A DNA stretch of 64,000 bases from CAWFQB01 sp965277875 (GCA_965277875.1 CBDIDV010000002.1:4526001-4590000), one strand, 5' to 3'. Positions 15,815 through 24,793 are shown, counted from the stretch's first letter. Numbers and translations: made by a program. The notes: generated by a model not told the origin, from the letters alone.

Positions 15815-18082
15815 GTGTCTCAGCAGTCCCGAATGAAAACGCAGCGGCCCGAAAATCCTTCGGACGGTGAATCGTTGAAGACGAGAGCAGAACACCTGAC
15901 TTCCGACCGCGCCACGCGGAACGGAAGCGATCCATCCCATAGCCATCAGGCACGTAACGCGCGCGTCGAGACCCGTAAGAAGGGCCGCGCGGCTTCCTCC
16001 GTTTCTCCCCTGTCCACGGTATCCGGCGTAACGGTCACGGGCAGTGTCGCCGCGCAGCGCGCATTCACGACCGACACCGTCAGCATGGAGGCCGTGCGCC
16101 ATGCCATCGTGGCCGCGCAGAACTATTTGCTCGACAGGCAGGAACCGGAAGGCTACTGGGTCGCGGAACTCGAAGGCGATACCATCCTCGAAAGCGAGTA
16201 CATCCTTCTCCTGCAATTTCTGGATAAGCGCGATCCCGAAAAATTCCGCAAACTGGCTGCCTATATCCGCAGCAAGCAGGACCCCAAAGAGGGACATTGG
16301 GCCATCTATCCCGGCGGACCGCCCGATGTGAGCGCGAGCGTCAAGGCCTACTTCGCCTGCAAACTGGCCGGTCACAAAGAGACCGAGCCGTTTATGCGCC
16401 TGGCCCGCAAAGCCATCAAAAATCAGGGCGGCGTAACGCAGTGCAACACGTTCACCAAACTTTATTTGAGCATGTTCGGGCAGTACGACTGGCGCGGTGT
16501 GCCGACGATTCCGCCGGAAGCCATTTTGATGCCCAAATGGTTCTACTTCAACATCTACAACATGTCGTCGTGGTCGCGCGCCATTCTGGTTCCTCTGGCC
16601 GTGATGAACGCGAGCAAGCCGCAGCGCCCCATCCCCGACGACGCGCACATCCACGAGTTGTTTGTGGGCGGGCGCGACCGCAAGAAGATGGGCCTGACCT
16701 GGGATCGTAAGCCCCTGACCTGGCGCAATGTGTTCCTCGTCCTGGACAAGATTCTGAAACTGTACGACGCCAGCCCCGTCAAGCCGTTCCGTAAACGCGC
16801 CCTGAAGAAATCGCTGGAGTGGCTGTTGGAGCGCGAGGAAAACAGCGGTGGACTGGGCGCGATCTTCCCCGCCATGACCCATGCGATCATGGCCTACAAG
16901 TGCATGGGCCTGGAAGACAGCCATAAGGCCATCCGCAAGGAACTCGCCGAACTCGCCGCGTTCGAGATCGAGGGCGAAGTGAACGGCGTCGAGTGCATCC
17001 GTATGCAGCCCTGCGTCTCGCCCATCTGGGACACGGCCCTTGTCATCAATACTCTCGTGGACAGCGGCTACGACGCCGACAGCGAGGCCGTGCAAAAGGC
17101 TGCCGACTGGCTGTTGAGCAAGCAGACCACGCGCAAAGGCGATTGGGCCGTGAAAGTGCCTGACGTGGAACCCGGCGGGTGGTACTTCGAGATGGAGAAC
17201 GAATACTACCCCGACGTAGACGACACAATCATGGTGCTGATGGGGCTTTACAAAGCCTACTGCCCGAACGGCGAGCATTGGGACGAAGCCGCCCCGCATG
17301 TCCGCGAAAGTATGCGCAAGGGCATCGAATGGGTGTTCGCGATGCAGAACCGCGATGGCGGCTGGGGCAGCTTCGACAAAGACAACGACAAGATGCTGCT
17401 GCAATACGTGCCGTATGCCGACCACAACGCCATGCTCGACCCCTCCAGCGTGGACATCACGGCCCGGACATTGGAGATGTGCAGTTATTTCAGCATCGGC
17501 AAAAGCCATCCCAAATGGGGCCGGGGCGTACAACGCGCGCTGGAATACATCTACCGCGACCAGGAAGCCGATGGCAGTTGGTTCGGGCGCTGGGGCGTCA
17601 ACTATCTGTACGGGACATGGCAGACCCTGCGTGGCCTGGGGCGTATCGGCGAAGATATGCAGTCCGACCGCGTTCAAAAGGCTGTGCGGTGGCTGCACAG
17701 CGTTCAGAACGAGGACGGCGGCTGGGGCGAGACCTGCGAAAGCTACGATCCGCAGCACCCCAAGGCGAACGGCCCAAGCACGCCGTCGCAGACCGCCTGG
17801 GCGCTGATGGGCCTGTTCAACGCGGGCGATCTGGACAGCTGCGCCGTACAGGGCGGATTAGAATATCTGCTGCGGAACCAGAAAGAGGACGGAACCTGGG
17901 AAGAGGAGTGGTTCACGGGAACCGGGTTCCCCCGCGTGTTCTATCTGCGCTACCACTATTACAAGCACTACTTTCCGCTGTGGGCGTTCGCGCAGTACCA
18001 CACGTTTGCGACCGGCGAACCCTGCGACGGCCCCGCCAACATGAAATCCACGGGCGGACGCTTCGCGAATCTGGAAGTTTAA
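15815..18082 (+). CDS. shc: Squalene-hopene cyclase
   Basis: The protein has 755 residues from the GTG start, against about 630-680 in most relatives. The enzyme folds squalene into the pentacyclic hopene, the first step of hopanoid synthesis, at the membrane. The catalytic acid motif is DVDDT (about residues 466-470). QW repeats of the family are visible, such as NRDGGWGSFD, EADGSWFGRWGVNYLYGTW, NEDGGWGETCESY and KEDGTWEEEW. The C-terminus FPRVFYLRYHYYKHYFPLWA is typical. The first 90 residues are a polar extension; an internal ATG at 16086 (MEAVRHAIVAAQNYLL) would give the usual length. A promoter and a leader hairpin lie upstream. Confidence 0.96.
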   Translation: MSQQSRMKTQRPENPSDGESLKTRAEHLTSDRATRNGSDPSHSHQARNARVETRKKGRAASSVSPLSTVSGVTVTGSVAAQRAFTTDTVSMEAVRHAIVAAQNYLLDRQEPEGYWVAELEGDTILESEYILLLQFLDKRDPEKFRKLAAYIRSKQDPKEGHWAIYPGGPPDVSASVKAYFACKLAGHKETEPFMRLARKAIKNQGGVTQCNTFTKLYLSMFGQYDWRGVPTIPPEAILMPKWFYFNIYNMSSWSRAILVPLAVMNASKPQRPIPDDAHIHELFVGGRDRKKMGLTWDRKPLTWRNVFLVLDKILKLYDASPVKPFRKRALKKSLEWLLEREENSGGLGAIFPAMTHAIMAYKCMGLEDSHKAIRKELAELAAFEIEGEVNGVECIRMQPCVSPIWDTALVINTLVDSGYDADSEAVQKAADWLLSKQTTRKGDWAVKVPDVEPGGWYFEMENEYYPDVDDTIMVLMGLYKAYCPNGEHWDEAAPHVRESMRKGIEWVFAMQNRDGGWGSFDKDNDKMLLQYVPYADHNAMLDPSSVDITARTLEMCSYFSIGKSHPKWGRGVQRALEYIYRDQEADGSWFGRWGVNYLYGTWQTLRGLGRIGEDMQSDRVQKAVRWLHSVQNEDGGWGETCESYDPQHPKANGPSTPSQTAWALMGLFNAGDLDSCAVQGGLEYLLRNQKEDGTWEEEWFTGTGFPRVFYLRYHYYKHYFPLWAFAQYHTFATGEPCDGPANMKSTGGRFANLEV

Positions 18083-18343
18083 CCGTCAGGTTGTCAGGGC
18101 TGGATTTACGCTAATCCGGCCATGATACGCCGTCTGCGCCCCTTTTTTATCCGTTTGCCCCGGCAAAATAGGCTTTGCCGCGCAAACCGCCCTCGTGTAG
18201 AGTATAATCCCTCTTGTGAAAGCAAGCCTGTTTCTTAATGTATTCTAAACAAACGCTCTGCGCGCAGCACACTGGCGGAAGCAGAGTCGTTTACTCGGAC
18301 TGGCTTGACTGCATTTGTATTTGAAGGAAGGAACCTTTTCGAT

Positions 18344-19348
18344 ATGCGATACCCTTTGAGCTTTACGATGGCGCAGGCGCGGCATCGTAACAAACTGGAG
18401 CGGGCCGGACACACGCGCTACCCCACCGTGCTGATGCTGGAGCCGCTGTATACCTGCAACCTGGCCTGCCTGGGCTGCTCGGTCGAGCGGCACACGGGCA
18501 AACTCAAAGACCGCATGAGTCTGGAAACCTGCTTCAAGGCCGCCGAAGACTGCGGCGCCCCCATCATCAACATCTGCGGCGGCGAGCCGACCCTCTACCC
18601 GGAACTCAAAGAACTGATCGCGGGCCTGATCGAGCGGGGCAAGTACATCATCATGTGTACGAACGCCATCAAGCTGGACACCAAAGTGTTCGACGTGATC
18701 CCGCCCAGCGACCACTTCTTCCTGATGATCCACCTGGACGGTATGCGCCAGACCCACGACTATGTGTGCAACCGCGAGGGCGTGTTCGATAAGGCCGTGG
18801 AGATGATCAAGAAGGCCCGCGAGCGCGGCTACCTTGTTTACATCAACACGACCGTCTTCAAGGAAACCTCGGTTGAGGAAGTGGAAGACCTGTGCAAGAT
18901 GGTGGACGAACTCAAAACCAAAGGCATCCTGATCTCCCCCGGCTACGAGTACGAGAGCGTGGAGCGCGACATCTTTTTGACTAAAGATCAGATCCACGAC
19001 AAGTTCAAGAAAATCCGCGACTTTGCGCCCAAGTACAAGGTCAGCGCCACGCCCGTCTTTTTGGAATTCGCCGCCGGTTTGCGCGAACTGTCCTGCGCCC
19101 CGTGGTCTACGGTCAACTACACGCCCAAAGGCTGGAAAGCGCCCTGCTACCTTGTCGAAGGCGAAGGCTACCACGCGGAGTGGTCGGACTTCTGGGACAA
19201 GACAGACTGGGCGTACTGGGAATCCCGCACCGATGCCCGCTGCCAGAACTGCAAGATGCACAGCGGCTTCGAGCATAGCGCGGTCACGGAAGCCTTGAAA
19301 AGCCCCAGGACAACCCTGCAGCTCGCCGCCTGGACGTTCAGCAAGTAG
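18344..19348 (+). CDS. hpnH: Adenosyl-hopene transferase HpnH (radical SAM)
   Basis: The protein has 334 residues. HpnH attaches 5'-deoxyadenosine to hopene to give adenosylhopane, the entry to extended C35 hopanoids. The radical-SAM cluster motif CNLACLGC gives Cys38, Cys42 and Cys45, and ICGGEPTLYPEL is the SAM-binding motif; FLMIHLDGMRQTHD and CAPWSTVNYTPKGW are family regions. The ATG at 18344 is preferred over an upstream TTG at 18305 because a GGAAGGAACC site lies just before it and it fits family length. A TATAAT at 18203-18208 could be its -10 box. It follows shc by 260 bases. Confidence 0.96.
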   Translation: MRYPLSFTMAQARHRNKLERAGHTRYPTVLMLEPLYTCNLACLGCSVERHTGKLKDRMSLETCFKAAEDCGAPIINICGGEPTLYPELKELIAGLIERGKYIIMCTNAIKLDTKVFDVIPPSDHFFLMIHLDGMRQTHDYVCNREGVFDKAVEMIKKARERGYLVYINTTVFKETSVEEVEDLCKMVDELKTKGILISPGYEYESVERDIFLTKDQIHDKFKKIRDFAPKYKVSATPVFLEFAAGLRELSCAPWSTVNYTPKGWKAPCYLVEGEGYHAEWSDFWDKTDWAYWESRTDARCQNCKMHSGFEHSAVTEALKSPRTTLQLAAWTFSK

Positions 19349-19351
19349 AAG

Positions 19352-19485
19352 TTATCCGCAGATTCCGCAGATTAACACAGATTAGAATGCACAGAGGATA
19401 CAAACAACGAGAGGAGTAAACCACTCTTCCGGTTGTATTTCCCTCTGAATTGAAATCTGTGTTAATCTGCGGAATCTGCGGATAA
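19352..19485. repeat. Inverted repeat with perfect 32-bp arms (AGATTCCGC type)
   Basis: The arms 19352-19383 and 19454-19485 are exact complements. They are made of 9-bp-periodic units (CGCAGATTC, CGCAGATTA) and end in TTATCC / GGATAA. The loop contains a second, weaker pairing of CAGAGGATACAA with TTGTATTTCCCTCTG. Related sequence occurs at 23199 and 58802. Confidence 0.95.
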
Positions 19486-19527
19486 GTATTCTGTTCTTCT
19501 GTCTTGTTCTTCATTGGAGGACGCGGG

Positions 19528-20349
19528 ATGCGGCGGCGGGAGTTTTTAGGGGCCGTAGCAGGCGCGGCGGCGCTGGGCCTGCTGGCAGAGGAAAAGGGGC
19601 AAGCGATGACGGCAACGGTACAGCCGGAGACGGCAAAGCGCGAGTATTACGAACTGCGCCGCTATACGTTTGCGGGCAAACCGCAGCAGGAGCGGTACGA
19701 GACGTACCTGCAAAACGCGTGGCTGCCCGGCGCGAAGCGGCAGGGCAGTGGCCCGGTCGGTGTCTTCGTGCCTGCCGATGTCAAGGATGTCGCCGATCCA
19801 TTGACGCTGACCATGCTGATTCCTCACGCTACTCTGGACGCCTTCGCCACGCTGGGCGCGCGCATGGAAGCGGACGCCGATTACAAGACAGCCGGCGCGT
19901 TTCTGAAAGATCTGCCTTCTAGCGACCCGCCGTATACGCGCCTGGAAAGCTGGCTGTCGCGCGCTTTCGCCGGTTATCCCACCCTGCACGTTCCCCACGA
20001 GACCGCGCAGGGCAAGGGCCGCACGTTTGAACTGCGTACTTACGAGAGCCACAGCAAAAAAGCGGCCCAGAAAAAAATCGAGATGTTCAATGTGGGCGAG
20101 ACCGACATCTTTGTACGCGGCGGTTTTCAGCCTGTGTTCTTTGGCGAAAACCTGATCGGTTCGGGCCTGCCGAGTCTGACGTACATGGTGACGTATGCGG
20201 ACGGTACGCCTCGCGCCGACTATTGGAACAAGTTTGGGGCTGACCCGGAAAAGACGCGTTTGTTCGCCAAACCGGAATATGCCGACAAAGAGATCGTCAG
20301 CAAGATCCACGCCATAATGCTGCGCCCCGCCGCCTGTTCGCAAATATAA
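19528..20349 (+). CDS. NIPSNAP-family protein with twin-arginine-type signal
   Basis: The protein has 273 residues from the ATG preceded by GGAGG. The N-terminus RRREFLGAVAGAAALG resembles a Tat signal, so it is probably exported folded. Two ferredoxin-like alpha/beta-barrel halves follow: YYELRRYTFAGKPQQ (about residues 41-55) and FELRTYESHSKKAAQKK (about 172-188), both the hallmark of NIPSNAP domains, and the end (PEYADKEIVSKIHAIMLRP) also fits. The family is of unknown activity. The position between hpnH and hpnA may mean a link to hopanoids, or only chance, as inverted repeats flank it on both sides. Confidence 0.85.
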   Translation: MRRREFLGAVAGAAALGLLAEEKGQAMTATVQPETAKREYYELRRYTFAGKPQQERYETYLQNAWLPGAKRQGSGPVGVFVPADVKDVADPLTLTMLIPHATLDAFATLGARMEADADYKTAGAFLKDLPSSDPPYTRLESWLSRAFAGYPTLHVPHETAQGKGRTFELRTYESHSKKAAQKKIEMFNVGETDIFVRGGFQPVFFGENLIGSGLPSLTYMVTYADGTPRADYWNKFGADPEKTRLFAKPEYADKEIVSKIHAIMLRPAACSQI

Positions 20350-20376
20350 ACAAAAGTGCGGACTGACGCATGAGCC

Positions 20377-20433
20377 GGGTACAGAGAACGTACCCGTCTG
20401 GGAGGCGCTTCGCGCCGAGCGTCCTCACGGACG
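20377..20433 (+). repeat. Stacked-hairpin repeat, copy 2
   Basis: Three hairpins follow one another: GGGTAC/GTACCC, GGCGC-TTC-GCGCC and CGTCC-TCAC-GGACG. The same order is found at 47113-47174 and, inverted, at 23382-23433, with different but still complementary stem bases. Confidence 0.85.
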
Positions 20434-20500
20434 CGAATGCAATCTGCCATGTCGTGTATTTTTGCATTGTGTCGGTTCTTAGCCGGATGGAGAATACGTT

Positions 20501-21514
20501 TTGACTGCGCTGGTGACGGGGGCGACCGGGTTTGTCGGGTTTCATGTGGCGCAGCAGCTTGTGGCGCGGGGCGAACATCCACGCGTTTTGGCCCGCCCGA
20601 ACAGTCGCCCGGACAACATCCGCGCGTTGGGAACGAACGTTGTTGAAGCCGTCAGCGGCGACCTCACGGACGGGGAGAGCCTGCGCCACGCTCTGCGCGG
20701 ATGTGATACACTGTACCATGTGGCCGCCGATTATCGCCTGTGGGCCAGAGATACGGGCGAATTGTACCGCGCCAATGTAGATGGTACGCGGCAGTTGATG
20801 GAGATCGCGCGGGCCGAGGGCGTCCAGAAGATTGTGTATACAAGCACGGTCGGCGCGTTGGGCATACCGCATGACGGCACATCGGGCGACGAAAACACGC
20901 CTGTATCCGAATCCAACATGATCGGGCATTACAAGCGTTCCAAGTTTCTGGCCGAAGAGGTGGTGCGGCAGTTCGCCTCCGAGGGCCTGCCGGTCGTGAT
21001 CGTTAATCCGAGTACGCCGGTCGGAGAGCGCGACATCAAGCCCACGCCCACGGGCCAGATCATCGTGGATTTCCTGAACCGCAAAATGCCCGCGTATGTG
21101 GATACCGGCCTGAACCTGATTGACGTGCGCGACTGCGCCAAAGGCATACTGCTTGCGGGCGAGCGCGGACGTATCGGCGAACGTTACATTCTGGGCCATC
21201 GTAACACCAGTATGCGCGAAATGCTTCAGATGCTGTCCGACATTACCGGACTGTCCGCGCCCAGAGTGCAGATGCCGTATGCGCTGGCGTGGCTGGCCGT
21301 GGGCGTGGAAAACGTGGTGATGGATCGCGTTCTTGGCCGCGCGCCCGCGCATCCGTTCGAGGGCGTGAAGATGGCGCGTCACAAAATGTTTTTCGACGCG
21401 TCCAAAGCGGTAAAGGAACTCGGACTGCCGCAGTCGCCGGTCGAAGACGCCCTGCACCGCGCTGTCGAATGGTTTACAGTAAGCGGTTATGTTACTTACA
21501 AGGAGAAGCGGTAG
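20501..21514 (+). CDS. hpnA: Hopanoid-associated NAD(P)-dependent sugar epimerase HpnA
   Basis: The protein has 337 residues, an extended short-chain dehydrogenase. The nucleotide-binding motif is VTGATGFVGFHVAQQL at the N-terminus; the active site is YTSTVGALG with the YKRSK pair (YXXXK). The stretch NPSTPVGERDIKPTPTGQII is characteristic of the hopanoid-associated epimerase/dehydratase group. It probably acts in modifying the hopanoid side chain or its sugar; the exact reaction is not settled. The start is TTG after ATGGAGAATACG. The stop TAG shares its last base with the GTG start of ispH, so the two are coupled. Confidence 0.93.
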   Translation: MTALVTGATGFVGFHVAQQLVARGEHPRVLARPNSRPDNIRALGTNVVEAVSGDLTDGESLRHALRGCDTLYHVAADYRLWARDTGELYRANVDGTRQLMEIARAEGVQKIVYTSTVGALGIPHDGTSGDENTPVSESNMIGHYKRSKFLAEEVVRQFASEGLPVVIVNPSTPVGERDIKPTPTGQIIVDFLNRKMPAYVDTGLNLIDVRDCAKGILLAGERGRIGERYILGHRNTSMREMLQMLSDITGLSAPRVQMPYALAWLAVGVENVVMDRVLGRAPAHPFEGVKMARHKMFFDASKAVKELGLPQSPVEDALHRAVEWFTVSGYVTYKEKR

Positions 21515-22422
21515 TGGCACAGCCTAAACGCACCGTGATGATGGCAAAAGAGGTCGGGTTCTGCTTTGGCGTCAAGCGCGCCATCAACCTGACCAAGCAG
21601 GCGCTGGATGAGCGCGGCGACGTGTTCATTCTGGGCGATCTGGTACACAACAAGCGCGTCACCGACGAGCTGGAAGGCCGGGGTCTGCGTAAAGCCGAGG
21701 ACTACGGCCAGGAGAGCGCGGGAACCACAATGGTGATCCGCGCTCATGGCCTGCCCAAAATAAAGATACAGGAAGCCCGCGACCGGGGCCTCGAAGTGGT
21801 AGACGCGACGTGTCCCATCGTGCTGCGCGCCCAGGAAGCCGCGCAGACCCTGGAGCGCGACGGCTATCAGGTGGTTATCATCGGCGACAAGAATCATGCC
21901 GAGGTGAAGGGCATCATCGGCGCGTTGGAAGAGCCTGTTCTGGTGATTGCCACGGTCGAAGAGCTTCATGCGGCGCGGGCTTCGTATCAGTTGTTGCGTA
22001 AGGTGGGCGTGCTGTTTCAGACAACGCTCGCCCTGGAGATGTGCTACCCCGTCGCCAATGAACTTATGGCGATGTGCAAGGAAGTCCGCATCATCAACAC
22101 CATCTGCCGCCCTGTGCAGAACCGGCAGGACGACGCCATCGAGATCGCCGCCAAAGTGGATCTGATGATCGTGGTCGGCTCGCGGACAAGCGCGAATACC
22201 GTGGAACTGGCCGGGCTGTGCAAGCACTACAACGCGAATACCATCCATGTGCAGAACGCCGACGAACTGGCGTATGACACGTTCCAGAACGCGCAGACGG
22301 TCGGCATCGCGTCGGGCCTGTCCACACCGGAAGACCTGGTTGAGGCCGTGCGCGTCAAGGTGCTGACCGCCGACCTGGACGCCGAGCCTGCAAACGCTGA
22401 ACCCACCTTAGCGGCGGTATAG
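21514..22422 (+). CDS. ispH: 4-hydroxy-3-methylbut-2-enyl diphosphate reductase
   Basis: The protein has 302 residues. IspH is the last enzyme of the MEP pathway and makes IPP and DMAPP using an iron-sulfur cluster. The three cluster cysteines are Cys17 (GFCFGVKRA), Cys100 (DATCPIV) and Cys198 (NTICRPVQNRQ). HAEVKG and SRTSANTVEL are further family motifs. The GTG start has AAGGAGAAG upstream and overlaps the hpnA stop; hpnG follows after 2 bases. Its place inside the hopanoid block ties isoprenoid supply to hopanoid synthesis. Confidence 0.96.
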   Translation: MAQPKRTVMMAKEVGFCFGVKRAINLTKQALDERGDVFILGDLVHNKRVTDELEGRGLRKAEDYGQESAGTTMVIRAHGLPKIKIQEARDRGLEVVDATCPIVLRAQEAAQTLERDGYQVVIIGDKNHAEVKGIIGALEEPVLVIATVEELHAARASYQLLRKVGVLFQTTLALEMCYPVANELMAMCKEVRIINTICRPVQNRQDDAIEIAAKVDLMIVVGSRTSANTVELAGLCKHYNANTIHVQNADELAYDTFQNAQTVGIASGLSTPEDLVEAVRVKVLTADLDAEPANAEPTLAAV

Positions 22423-22424
22423 TC

Positions 22425-23162
22425 ATGTCGGTTCCCGATCCTGTTCCTGGCGTTGCGCCCGTATGTATTTTGTTTGCTTTGCCTGACGAAGCGAAACCTT
22501 TTCAGGTTCAGGCCAGAATTCATCGTGGACATACGTTGCCGGCATCCGTCGCTGTATCCGGCGTGGGTATGCGGAACGCGGCGAGAACTGCGGAAGCCAT
22601 GCACTTGCCTTCAGCTCGCTGCCTGCTGATTTGCGGCTTTGCGGGCGGGCTGTCGGCGGGATTGCTGCCCGGTACGCTCATCATCGGCGAGGCCGTGACC
22701 GATAGCACAGGCGAAACGTATAAAGCGGACTCCCGGCTGCTCGCAGTCGCGGAGTCCATTCTTTTACCCGGACTGTACGCGATGCGCGGCACGATCTACA
22801 CCGCCAACAAGGTATTGGGATTGGGCGCGGAAAAACAGGAACTTGCCAGCCAATGCGATGCGATTGCCGTGGACATGGAAACGTTCGGGGCCGTGCAGGT
22901 GGCAGAGCGGCAGCATGTCCCCTGGCTGGCTGTGCGCGTCATCACGGACGGCGTTGAGGACGATATGCCGCTTGACTTTAACGCTCTCGCCGGGGCTGAC
23001 GGCAATGTAGATAAAAGGCGCGTGATCGGGGCCACGCTCGCGCAGCCGTGGAAAATCCCGGCCCTGATCCGCCTGGGCGCGCGGTCATCGCAGGCGGCGA
23101 AAAATTTAGCCCTGTTCCTCGAAGCCTACCTGCAAGCCCTGCCGGATGTGAACGCATTGTGA
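22425..23162 (+). CDS. hpnG: Hopanoid-associated phosphorylase HpnG (adenosylhopane nucleosidase)
   Basis: The protein has 245 residues and belongs to the nucleoside phosphorylase/MTA-SAH nucleosidase fold. It cleaves adenine from adenosylhopane to give (phospho)ribosylhopane, the step after HpnH. Visible motifs are VCILFALPDEAKPF, VSGVGMRNAARTAE, ICGFAGGLSAGLLPG and the purine-site AVDMETFGAVQVAE followed by VRVITDG. It begins 2 bases after the ispH stop and closes the coupled unit hpnA-ispH-hpnG. Confidence 0.93.
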   Translation: MSVPDPVPGVAPVCILFALPDEAKPFQVQARIHRGHTLPASVAVSGVGMRNAARTAEAMHLPSARCLLICGFAGGLSAGLLPGTLIIGEAVTDSTGETYKADSRLLAVAESILLPGLYAMRGTIYTANKVLGLGAEKQELASQCDAIAVDMETFGAVQVAERQHVPWLAVRVITDGVEDDMPLDFNALAGADGNVDKRRVIGATLAQPWKIPALIRLGARSSQAAKNLALFLEAYLQALPDVNAL

Positions 23163-23191
23163 ACGCATGAGGAGAAGAAAAGAAGAACAGG

Positions 23192-24793
23192 ATGCTTGTC
23201 CACAGATTACGCAGATTACGCAGATTAGAAGAGCAAAATGGGCAGAGGTGGATGGACTCTTTGCTGCCTTTCACTAGCCTGCACATTTTGCCACGGGTGA
23301 CTATTTCAATTTTCTGTCCGTGTCTAAGTGGCCTGCGGCCAGGCGTCCTGCGGACGCAACTGCCTGCGTGTATGCGTGTCACGTCCGCAGGACGCTCGGC
23401 GGAACGCCGCTCAGACGGGTGTTTCCAACACCCGGAACCAGCGTCAATCTTATCGCTTTGTTCAAAAATCCTGTCCATCCTGAGAAATCCTGTTCCTCCT
23501 GTTTATTTCTTTGCTCTCGCTTTGTGTTGGAGCCGGCCTGTGCAGGCGCAGGAAAAGCCGCTGGCGCAGGCCCAGGCCGTAAGCATCGCTCTGAGGCTAA
23601 GTCCGCAGGCGCAGGCGGCGACCGCAGCGCGGGATGTGGCGTTAGTACAGGCGGGACGGGATCGGCCCATAGCGCGTCCGACCGCAAGTGCGATTGTGTC
23701 CGGCACGGCGCAGGGGCCGCGCGTGGATCTGCCCGGCTCGCAGTATGTCGTGGTTCCCGAAGGCGCAGGGCGTCTGGATTTGATCGTGGAGCAGGTGCTG
23801 TATCATGGCGGATTGGGCGCGGCGCGTTCGCGCTACGCGGCGGAAAACGCGCTTGCCCTGGAAGATTACCGCAAAACGCTGGCCGACCTCGCCCAGACGA
23901 CGCGCACCGCGTACCTGAACGTACTCCGGGCAAACGCGGGACTGCAAACCGCGCAGGACGGCATTATGCAGGCGCTGCGCTATCAAGCTCTGGTGCAGAC
24001 TCAGATTGACGCAGGGGTTGCCAAACCCATAGATGCCGAAACCGCCAGGGCACAACTTGCGGAGGCGCAGATCGGGCAGAGCAGGGCGCAGGACGGCGCG
24101 GAGATCGCCCGCGAGGCCCTGAACCTCGCGCTCGGACGGCCTCTTAGCGCCCCGGTCACGCTGGCCGAACCGGACGTGCTGCCGACCGTACCCAAAACGC
24201 CCGACGAGGCCATCGCGTTCGCTTTGCAGAACCGTTCCGAACTGGTGACGCTGGAACTGAATCTACGCATGGCGCAGGCGGGCGTGTTGTTGGCCCGGTC
24301 GCAGTCGGGGCCGACCGTAACGGCGCGCGGGCAGTACAGCGAGCAGACGCCCACCGTCCTCAACTCCGAACATTACTTTTCTCTGACGCTGCAGGTGCGC
24401 CTGCCCCTGCTCGACGGCGGCAAAACGCGGCAGGACACGCAGGAAGCGCAGGCGCAGGTAGCACGGCTGAAGGCCGAACGCGACAATGCGCGGCGGGGCA
24501 TCGAACTGGCCGTGAGAAGCGCGTGGATACAGATGCGCGGCGCGGATACTCAGGTCGGGCTGGCGCGGGATGTGCGCGTCACCAAAGAGAAACAATACAT
24601 GGTTGCGGAAACGGCTTACAAGGTGGGGCAGGGTACGGCTGTTGCTGTACAGGCTGCACAAAGCGACCTGCAGGCCGCGCGCGAACGGGAATTGCAGGCG
24701 ACGTATGACCTGTACACGGCGGGCATAAACTTTGCCCACGCGCAGGGCCGCGACATTCAGGACGCCGATGCCGTTATTGGAAAAAAACTGTGA
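23192..24793 (+). CDS. TolC-family outer-membrane efflux protein
   Basis: The frame covers 533 codons. The clear TolC part starts at about residue 120 after a signal peptide (VYFFALALCWSRPVQAQ), and contains the duplicated helical-hairpin and strand pattern (LAQAQAVSIALRLSPQ, YRKTLADLAQTTRTAYLNVL, AIAFALQNRSELVTLELNL, TVTARGQYSEQTP, YMVAETAYKVGQGTAV). It forms the outer-membrane channel of a tripartite exporter, probably with the HlyD and RND proteins at 27548 and 29017. The true start is uncertain: the first 300 bases are made of dispersed repeats, and no good ribosome site lies before the signal peptide. ATG 23192 and ATG 23372 are candidates. Confidence 0.85.
   Translation: MLVHRLRRLRRLEEQNGQRWMDSLLPFTSLHILPRVTISIFCPCLSGLRPGVLRTQLPACMRVTSAGRSAERRSDGCFQHPEPASILSLCSKILSILRNPVPPVYFFALALCWSRPVQAQEKPLAQAQAVSIALRLSPQAQAATAARDVALVQAGRDRPIARPTASAIVSGTAQGPRVDLPGSQYVVVPEGAGRLDLIVEQVLYHGGLGAARSRYAAENALALEDYRKTLADLAQTTRTAYLNVLRANAGLQTAQDGIMQALRYQALVQTQIDAGVAKPIDAETARAQLAEAQIGQSRAQDGAEIAREALNLALGRPLSAPVTLAEPDVLPTVPKTPDEAIAFALQNRSELVTLELNLRMAQAGVLLARSQSGPTVTARGQYSEQTPTVLNSEHYFSLTLQVRLPLLDGGKTRQDTQEAQAQVARLKAERDNARRGIELAVRSAWIQMRGADTQVGLARDVRVTKEKQYMVAETAYKVGQGTAVAVQAAQSDLQAARERELQATYDLYTAGINFAHAQGRDIQDADAVIGKKL
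23199..23228. repeat. 9-bp-periodic AGATTACGC repeat
   Basis: CCACAGATTACGCAGATTACGCAGATTA repeats the 9-bp unit AGATTACGC. It is the same family as the arms at 19352 and 58802. It lies inside the upstream part of the TolC frame. Confidence 0.8.
23330..23433. repeat. Stacked-hairpin repeats, two copies in opposite orientation
   Basis: The left copy is GGCC-TGC-GGCC followed by CGTCC-TGC-GGACG (23330-23356). The right copy is inverted: CGTCC-GCA-GGACG, CGGCG-GAA-CGCCG and GGGTGTT/AACACCC (23382-23433). Together they make an inverted pair about 100 bases long within the open upstream part of the TolC frame. Confidence 0.8.
23464..23503. repeat. AATCCTGT-type 9-bp-periodic repeat
   Basis: Units AATCCTGTCC, ATCCTGAGA, AATCCTGTTC and CTCCTGTT follow one another. 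In the TolC frame they encode ILSILRNPVPPV directly before the signal-peptide core. Relatives are at 48347-48488 and 58888-58928. Confidence 0.75.

Noticed and set aside
15686..17758. Minus-strand frame of 690 codons opposite shc
   Set aside because: Antisense of a strongly conserved cyclase gene; composition rich in His, Val, Arg and Gly as expected from a shadow frame.
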